A stretch of 64,000 bases of DNA from Hemerocallis citrina (Eukaryota; Streptophyta; Magnoliopsida; Asparagales; Asphodelaceae), in NCBI GenBank assembly GCA_017893485.1, contig CM030363.1, positions 176,113,744-176,177,743 on the forward strand, read 5' to 3'. The notes below the pieces were generated by a model that was not told where the DNA came from, ran no database searches, and was given only the letters and a program-made list of their open reading frames with translations. Positions 57,804-64,000 of the stretch are shown piece by piece. The stretch's first letter is position 1. The number at the start of each line of letters is the position of its first letter. The position numbers and the translations under genes are program-made.

Positions 57804-60800
57804 CACTACAACACAGAAGTTATTCGCCGGCATTTTTTTAGACCTTCACTGGCGTTTTTTTACGCCGGTGAAACATTCACCGTCATTTATAAAAATGCCG
57901 GCGCAAATGCCCCCGAATCAAGCGTCGCGGAAAGATAGGCACATTCACCGGCGTTTATACTGGACGCCGGTATATCTTTAAAATACATCGGCGGCCAGAC
58001 AAACGCCGGTATATGCCGATTTCTGGGTGCCGTTCTTTCCCCAATATACATTCACCGGCGGTCACATACCGCCGGTATATATCTTTTCACCGGCGATTGT
58101 ACAACCGCCGGGGAATGTGTAATATTTATCGGCGGTAAGAGAACGCCGGTGTATGCATGTTTCTGAGCGCCCTTCTTTCCCTACTTACAAACACCGGCGT
58201 GTTGTAAAACACCGCCATATAGATATTCACCGGCGTTTTATAAAACACCGGTGTATCTTAGGAGTGCTGCAACTTACTGGTACACCGGCGTGTGTGGAAA
58301 CGCCTCTCTAACGAAATTTTCAACTAAACAATTATATACACCGCCGTTTTATGAAATGTCGGTGTATGCCCGTTTGTTTTTTCTGCTCCAGTTTTCCATT
58401 CGATTTCACAATTTCATACACCAGTGTATGCCCGTTTGTTTTTCCTGCTTCAGTTTTCCATTCGATTTCAATTCACAATTTCATTTAAAAAAACCTGTAA
58501 ACTAATTCACAACTGATTCAACCAATTTCAAGGATATTAATGCGCAAATCACAACCAAACACAAGAATTAAAGATAATAAAGTTTCACACGTGTTATATC
58601 ATCGTCCAAATCCACCGCAAAATTAACACAGTGTCATAATTAACAAATACAAATACAGTAACGAACGTCCCAAATATCCCAACGAAAACTTAAAACAATA
58701 ATACAAGACATAACAACAACAAGGACATAACAACAGCAAGGATAGGCCGACCACAGATTCATACCCCTCGAGTAGCTTCAGTTCAGATCATCAGAATTTC
58801 CTTCATCTTGGAAACCGCTTTATGAAAAAAAAACAATAATTTAGTTCAACAGTAGACCACAATACAGAATATACATATTTTTGAAGCTTGCAAAAAGATC
58901 TACCCAATTCATAAATTCTAAGATCAAAGTGCCAATTGCAATTGGAATTGTTAATGATATATAGAGAGGTAAAATAATTATATTGCAGTGCTAAAAAGCT
59001 AGTACTTAATTTTGTTTTTAAATATATCTAAAACAGCCAAACAAATGAAAATCAAGTATCTAACTTAAAACCTTTATATTCTCCTCTGATTGGGAATATC
59101 CAGTATCTAAAACAGTAAAACAAATGAAAATCCAGTATCTAAGCATGTCTTTCGAAGATTGTTCAGACAATCCATGAAACTGTCATTATGGAAGGAAATC
59201 AAATATAAGAAAAATAAGAAAAATAAGAAAGGGCTCATATCAAGTGTAGTTTTAAGGAACTATCATCGTGGAAGGAAACCAAATATAGAAACTAGAAATG
59301 GAAACAGAAAATGGTAGAGAATGAGGATACACCAGGGTAACATAGCGGCATTTTCCTCATCTCTCTCTCATCCCTTCTTTCCCTTCAGCACACGCACACA
59401 AAGAGACATCAGCAACAACAGCAAGAGCGACAAGAACAATAATATTAATAAATTATTCTAAACGACATGTCTCTATATGGGTTTCCAGATCTCCACTCGA
59501 GCCCTCTCTTTCTAATCATAGCCCAATTAAGAACATAGACAACGGCCACTAAACAATCCAATCACAGCCCAATGAAAATTTCCCGTATCTAAGCATATAT
59601 GTTTCTCTATTAATTCTTCACCCCAACTAAACCATTGATGTTTGTGGCTACAAAAGAAGCCTGCACAAAGTTTGTTCTCACCCAATTCTTGTACAAATTT
59701 GGAAGATTTTGGTATACATACATCATCCTTAGTTGACAGTGAACCCATTACTTTGGTAAAAAAATCATGCTAAGATGACAATCAGATGCATGAATTCAGC
59801 TTCTTTAACAGTGAAAGAAACTGAAAATTTCCCGTATCTAAGCATATATGTTTCTCTATTAATTCTTCACCCCAACTAAACCATTGATGTTTGTGGCTAC
59901 AAAAAAAGCCTGCACAAGGTTTGTTCTCACCCAATTCTTGTACAGATTTGGAGGATTTTGGTATACATACAGTATCCTTAGTTGACAGTGAACCCATTTT
60001 GGTAAAAAAATCATGCTAAGATGGCAATGAGATGCATGAATTCAGCTTCTTTAACAGTAAAAGAAAATGAAAATTTTCGGTATCTAAGCATATATGTTTC
60101 TCTATTAATTCTTCATCCCAACTAAACCATTGATGTTTGTGGCTACAAACGAAGCCTGCACCAGGTTTGTTCTCACCCAATTCTTGTACAGATTTGGAGG
60201 ATTTTGGTATACAGCTAGCATCCTTAGTTGACAGTGAACCCATTTTGGTAAAAAAATCATGCTAAGATGACAATCAGATGCATGAATTCAGCATCTTTGA
60301 CAGTGAAAATGAGAGAAATCAAGAGAAATTACCGAAGAGAGAGGGGGGCGACGAGCGGGGCGATGAGCGGTGGCGTAGGAGATAGAGAGAGAGCGGGCGA
60401 CGAGCGGTAGTTTTCGATCGCAAATTCATCGCGAAATAGAGAGAGGGAGGAGAGAAATCGAATTGGGCTGTCGAAGATGACGAAGGGACGGAGGCGAAGT
60501 GCGCGAAATAGAGAGAGGGAGGAGGGAAAACGAAGGCGTGAAAATTGGATTTGGGAAATTAGCGAGCGAAATGTTAGGGTACGCGGGGATTTATCTCAGT
60601 TAATTCACCGACGTTTTAAATTACAAACGCGGGTGAATGTATCTGTATATTTCTCGGCGTGTGTTATTAAAACGCCGGTGAATAATACCCTTCACCGGCG
60701 TTTATAAATAAAACGCCGGCGAATATCATGATTCACCGGCATTTTATAGAGGCCGCCGGTGTATAACCGTCCAATCTGACGCCCCATTCCTGGTCCCTCC

Positions 60801-60866
60801 CTACCCCGGCGCGAATGGTAAAACGCCGGGGAATATACGCCGGTAAATCGCACATGTGTTGTAGTG
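57804..60866. mobile_element. CACTA (En/Spm-type) DNA transposon, 3063 bp, non-autonomous
   Basis: Terminal inverted repeat CACTACAACACA at the left and TGTGTTGTAGTG at the right, with 3-bp TSD ACA (57801-57803 and 60867-60869). The tandem unit it interrupts is continuous without it. Both subterminal regions (57830-58340 and 60600-60860) are packed with ACCGGCG/CGCCGGT motifs in both orientations, the usual transposase-binding repeats of CACTA elements. No transposase domain is visible, so it depends on an autonomous relative. Confidence 0.9.
59527..60243 (-). other. Triplicated ~247-bp segment with a short ORF in the CACTA element
   Basis: Three tandem copies, each with a minus-strand ORF: 59748-59527 (73 aa), 59997-59782 (71 aa) and 60243-60016 (75 aa). 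Shared motifs are MGSLSTKD, CIPKSSK.VQELGENK, CSHKHQWFSW and EELIEKHICLD; periods are 249 and 246 bp. All three are open over the shared ~58 residues despite several substitutions. Unknown family; possibly a captured host exon amplified inside the transposon. Confidence 0.6.
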
Positions 60867-61542
60867 ACAAGAGAAAGTCAGCCCACACTAGCTACTTCTC
60901 AAAGAGAGAGTCAACCTACACTGATTACTCCTCAGATTCTCATAAAAACTGCCGGTCACTAGGGTCTCGCCTAGCCTCTAGATTCCAACAACTATCTCAT
61001 TCTAGAGATCAACAATAGTTTATATTCAACCTCAACCATATTATTTCAATTTTCAAAATGACAATTTTCTTCAACCCTTGAAGTATTCACTTTCAAAATT
61101 TATTCATTAATTATTCCAGACTCGAATTTCCTCATAAATAATTTTCAATTAACTAAATCAAGATGATCACTTCTAAAACCTTCTCAAAACTTATTTCTTC
61201 AAATTAATTCCCTTTCAAAAATAACTCTGTCTATATTTTAAACAAAACTCGTTTCTTCATTCAAAATTTTCCGAACTTCATTAGAACCATGCTCAAAATT
61301 ATTTACTTCAAATCCCAACTTCATCTCACTTTTATTTAAAATCAAACTTAATAATCTTCAATTTTGAAGCCCAACTCAATACATAAACAATACATACCCC
61401 TTTTATAATTCAAAATTTTATTTTAGAATAGTATCTAAAATCTCCAAATTATTTTACTAACATTTCATAAATTTTCATACATTCACCCATTAAAGAGGTT
61501 ACTCAAATTCGCAAAAAGTGTTTAAAAAACCAATTGGCCATA

Positions 61543-61620
61543 CCCTGGATCGAACCAGGGTCAGCAGGAAGAAAGCCCAGCACCCAACCATTGTGCTCAT
61601 TGCGCCCAAGGTCAAAATCC
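61543..61620 (-). other. tRNA-like sequence at the end of the tandem unit
   Basis: On the minus strand CCCTGGTTCGATCCAGGG (61543-61560) folds as a perfect T-arm with a B-box-like GGTTCGATCC, preceded by GCACAATGGTTGGGTGCTGG, which resembles a D-arm/A-box. No convincing cloverleaf, so not a tRNA gene. Probably a tRNA-derived repeat. The T-arm is repeated in the other units. Confidence 0.4.
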
Positions 61621-62732
61621 TCCAATACTATTTAAATACTCCAGATCAATTCATGTTATTTTAAAAAAAATAAAAATTGAGACCCTAGAGCAACACCCCA
61701 CTCGAACCCATGCTGACAGAGAGGCGACGCAATGCCCACCCACTGAGCTGTAGCTCAGATCACATCCTATATGTTGTTTAAATTCTGAAGTAATTAACCT
61801 CGTGTAATTTCCTCTTTTCACACATACACATTCAACTATTTTGTCCCTCCCATTAAATTAATACGATCAATCTACACATTCTGAAATAATCAGAGGAAAA
61901 CTATTTTGAATTTCATTGCAATAATTCTACACAATATTAAAATTTCTAACACATATAGAATAATTTAATTACCACAAGAATTAACGAAATAATAATTTAC
62001 ATCGCATAATTTTTTTTTTTTCTATGACAACTAATACGGTGAGAAATTTTCTTCAAGATCAATTTAAATTCACACTCTGTCAATTCTTCTAGAAAATCTA
62101 CTCACTCTAAAGAGAAACACATTATAATATTACACATGCTAATTTACACAACTTCTAAACTTTTATTTCATAAATCTACTTTAATTAACATGCATTTCAC
62201 TCAAATTTTTGGAGTTTCTCTTATCACACGCATCACAATCAATGAGAATAAATTAAATCATTCTACATCTATAATTTAATTTTTAGAGTATCTACACATG
62301 CAACTACTCAATAAATTAGAGACAATAAAGAAACACCTACTTTATAGAAGATTATTAGAAGCAAAATCCTCTTCAAAAGCACTTCGAAAATTCACCAAAA
62401 CCAAGCCAAACCCCCTTCCGAAATCCAACAACAAGCATCCGAAAGCAGCACATTACTTTTATTTTTTGATTTTTTGAGTTGTTAGCTTTCTGTTGATTGA
62501 GTGGGATGGAGATTATAAAGATTTATTAAAATAATTAACTTTAGTTTAAATTTATCTAAGCCCACTAACTATTAACCACCCACTAAACAAGCCAACTCAA
62601 TCCATTTACATTATACCAAGTCAAAGTAAGCCAACGGCTGTGCAATTTGGGGTGTGCACATTGCACGTGTGCACGTGCACGTGCTTTGTGCACACTTAAC
62701 AAAATTAATATTTTTATTTAAATGAAGACATA

Positions 62733-62735
<3 letters not shown>
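61577..62735. other. E9 3' part, non-coding
   Basis: AT-rich, no gene. A second weak tRNA-like stretch is on the minus strand at about 61695-61760 (AGCTCAGTGGGTGGG, GGGTTCGAGTGGGG). GTGCACGTGCACGTGC-type alternating sequence near 62657-62690. Confidence 0.5.
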
Positions 62736-62786
<51 letters not shown>

Positions 62787-63125
62787 GGGAGCCCTTCGGT
62801 TGAGAACTCTGTGAGAACTCACGAAGTAGACCCCCCATGAAAAATCCGAACCGACCATCTCGTTCTACATGCCTTAGATAGCATAACATAAAGAATTCAA
62901 ATAATTTGAAGTTCGTTTGCTCATTCATCAAATGGAGTAGAATTTTCAGCCGTACAATTTTGCGATGATGTAAATCGTGGGAAAATGAACTTCAAATTAC
63001 GTGATTTCTTTATGTTATGCTATCTAAGGCGTGTAGAATGAGATGGCCGGTTCGGATTTTTCATGGGGGGTGTACTCCTTGAGTTCTCACGGAGTTCTCA
63101 CCAAATTAGTTCTCAACCGAAGGGC

Positions 63126-63179
<54 letters not shown>
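62736..63179. mobile_element. Foldback (long inverted repeat) element between (TA)n tracts
   Basis: Arms of about 135 bp: left from 62787 (CCCTTCGGTTGAGAACT..., CCCCCCATGAAAAATCCGAA), right ending near 63129 as its reverse complement, with a loop near 62920-62985. It is flanked by TA microsatellites at 62736-62786 and 63130-63179. No coding capacity. It resembles MITE-like elements that insert into TA repeats. The ORFs here are (TA)n read-through. Confidence 0.75.
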
Positions 63180-63182
<3 letters not shown>

Positions 63183-64000
63183 GTATTTAAATAAAATTAG
63201 TTTTATGTATTTAAATAAAATTAGTTTAGTTTAATTATAAATTAGATTTTTCATGCCCAAATAAAATAAACACACACATACTTCAAAATTTCATTTTTAA
63301 AGAGAATACACCCAATACATGCACCGCAAACATGTGCGTCACATGTAAAAAAAATATTAAAATATGAAATAGACTTTATCAACTGAAAAATATTTATAAA
63401 TAATTGAAATAAAATATACGAAAGATATATTTTATTATTTTTTTATATATTCCACAACGTAATCAATACGTACATAGAAAACATGTGCACCGCACGTATA
63501 AAATTTTTTAATCAAAATATGAGAAAAATAAATTTCTGTTTATAAAAAGAATTCGAACAAGTCATAAAATAAGAGATTGAAACACATAGAAAAATATTAT
63601 ACGTAACGGTAAAATTGACACGTGTATTGGAAACACGTGAAATGCACGTAAAAACACAAAGATTGAAAACTTATTATTTGAGGTGGCTCAATTAGGATAA
63701 AAATGAATTTCAAGAAGATGATAAATGTATGAATAGTCGGAATACAAAATACATATTTAAATACGTTACGGATATTACCCGTAACAGTACAAAATACACA
63801 TGCATAACACGCGAGGGCAAAATTATCATAACTCAATTTTGCTGGGTGTTACAATATACAAGTCTACTGTAACTTTGTAGTTATAAGTTTCTCCAAAATA
63901 TTATTTCTATAACCTTGAATTCTTCGAAATCCACTGTCGAATCGAAATGTTATACAGACTGCCACTGTTCAATCTTGTAAAATTCATTATAAATTGTATT
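63180..64000. other. End of E9 and continuation of E6, non-coding
   Basis: AT-rich, no gene. E9 ends at 63853; 63859-64000 continues E6 (AACTTTGTAG, CAGACTGCCACTGTTCAATC). Confidence 0.5.

Larger units (their letters stand above)
55471..61576. repeat. Four-unit ~760-bp tandem array in E9
   Basis: Units start at CTAGAGCTAGCTTACCCTGC-like sites at 55471, 56234, 57005 and 57766 (spacings 763, 771 and 761 bp). Unit 4 is split by the CACTA element and resumes at 60867, ending near 61576. Units are very similar to one another. Units 1-3 and the completed unit 4 end with CCCTGGATCGAACCAGGG-like sequence (unit 1 has AACAAGGG). Confidence 0.9.
54466..63853 (-). mobile_element. E9: solo LTR (Tekay-like), 9.4 kb including later insertions
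   Basis: Plus strand begins TGTAATGCCCCGAATTCC and ends GCTGGGTGTTACA, with near-matching TSD GTATA (54461-54465) and ATATA (63854-63858). No PBS, PPT, gag or pol. It is the same family as E6. Its length comes from a four-unit ~760-bp tandem array, a CACTA element and a foldback element; without the last two it is about 6 kb. Degenerate ~95-bp repeats (AATTCTTGAGTATC, ACTTCAAGT) occur near 55060-55330. Confidence 0.8.
22593..64000 (-). mobile_element. E6: outermost Tekay-like LTR of the right block, in four segments
   Basis: LTR-like sequence starting at about 22593 (TTTAACGCTCCGAATTTC, a decayed TGTAACGCCCCGAATTCC-type end) and present as 22593-22860, 28166-28461, 53361-54465 and 63859-64000, continuing past the edge. 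It is joined across each insertion by that insertion's TSD. It is related to E9: both have GCACAACAGGATCTTTTAC, GAACTTAAAACTTTTT-type blocks and TACTTGTTCGGATTCTATGC. No PBS lies on its left, so it is a 3' LTR of a minus-strand element or a solo LTR; the window does not show which. Confidence 0.75.

Noticed and set aside
61543..61620. Possible functional tRNA gene
   Set aside because: Only the T-arm is convincing; no full cloverleaf or anticodon arm, and the T-arm is repeated within an LTR tandem array.
62611..63234. Frames containing long Tyr-Ile repeats
   Set aside because: Translation of (TA)n microsatellites.

Overview
The window is repetitive nuclear DNA of a flowering plant, probably a eudicot. 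Almost all of it can be assigned to LTR retrotransposons (Ty3/gypsy: Tekay/Del-like chromoviruses, Tat-lineage and Athila-like elements), one CACTA DNA transposon and one foldback element. I find no intact host gene. The only host-like sequences are a decayed Obg/CgtA-type GTPase fragment (about 21.9-22.25 kb) and an F-box/LRR-like fragment carried inside a Tat-lineage element (about 46.0-46.4 kb). Spliceosomal-type introns, plant retrotransposon families and CG-rich sites decayed by C-to-T changes all fit a methylated plant repeat region. The species cannot be named from sequence alone.

Most insertions are bounded by matching 5-bp target-site duplications (TSDs), so the nesting can be read directly. 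Left block (1-21817): a minus-strand Tat-lineage element (E3, only its 5' LTR, gag and protease visible) was interrupted in its protease/RT linker by a minus-strand Tekay-like element (E1, 1-4721 plus 18178-18732). The LTR of E1 was then interrupted by a complete 13.45-kb Tekay-like chromovirus (E2, 4722-18172, TSD TGCGG). Between the two blocks lies the Obg-like relic.

Right block (about 22593-64000): an LTR (E6) that runs off the right edge carries three solo LTRs. E5 (22861-28165, 5.3 kb, TSD GAAAC) is uninterrupted. E8 (28462-53355, TSD CGGAT) was itself hit by E7, an Athila-like element with LTRs but almost no pol (31464-38661, TSD GTACA), and by E4, a full-length degenerate Tat-lineage element (39338-53258, TSD CTGTG). 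E9 (54466-63853, TSD GTATA/ATATA) holds a four-fold ~760-bp tandem array, a 3.06-kb CACTA element (57804-60866, TSD ACA) and a foldback element between (TA)n tracts.

Main points of interest: (1) both Tekay-like elements carry a GT-AG intron at the same phase-1 Gly codon at the gag-protease junction, and removing it brings gag and pol into one frame, which suggests splicing could set the Gag:Gag-Pol ratio; E1 has a second such intron inside gag. (2) E2 has an extra coiled-coil ORF ahead of gag. (3) Two unrelated LTR families share pairs of GTCGAC palindromes spaced exactly 20 or 21 bp apart. (4) E7 looks like a Gag-only element made by two in-frame deletions. (5) E4 carries an antisense, intron-containing gene with a Transposase_28-like domain and a transduced F-box/LRR fragment. 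All coding regions carry stops or frameshifts except the gag and 5' ORF of E2 and its two long pol segments, which are broken from one another.
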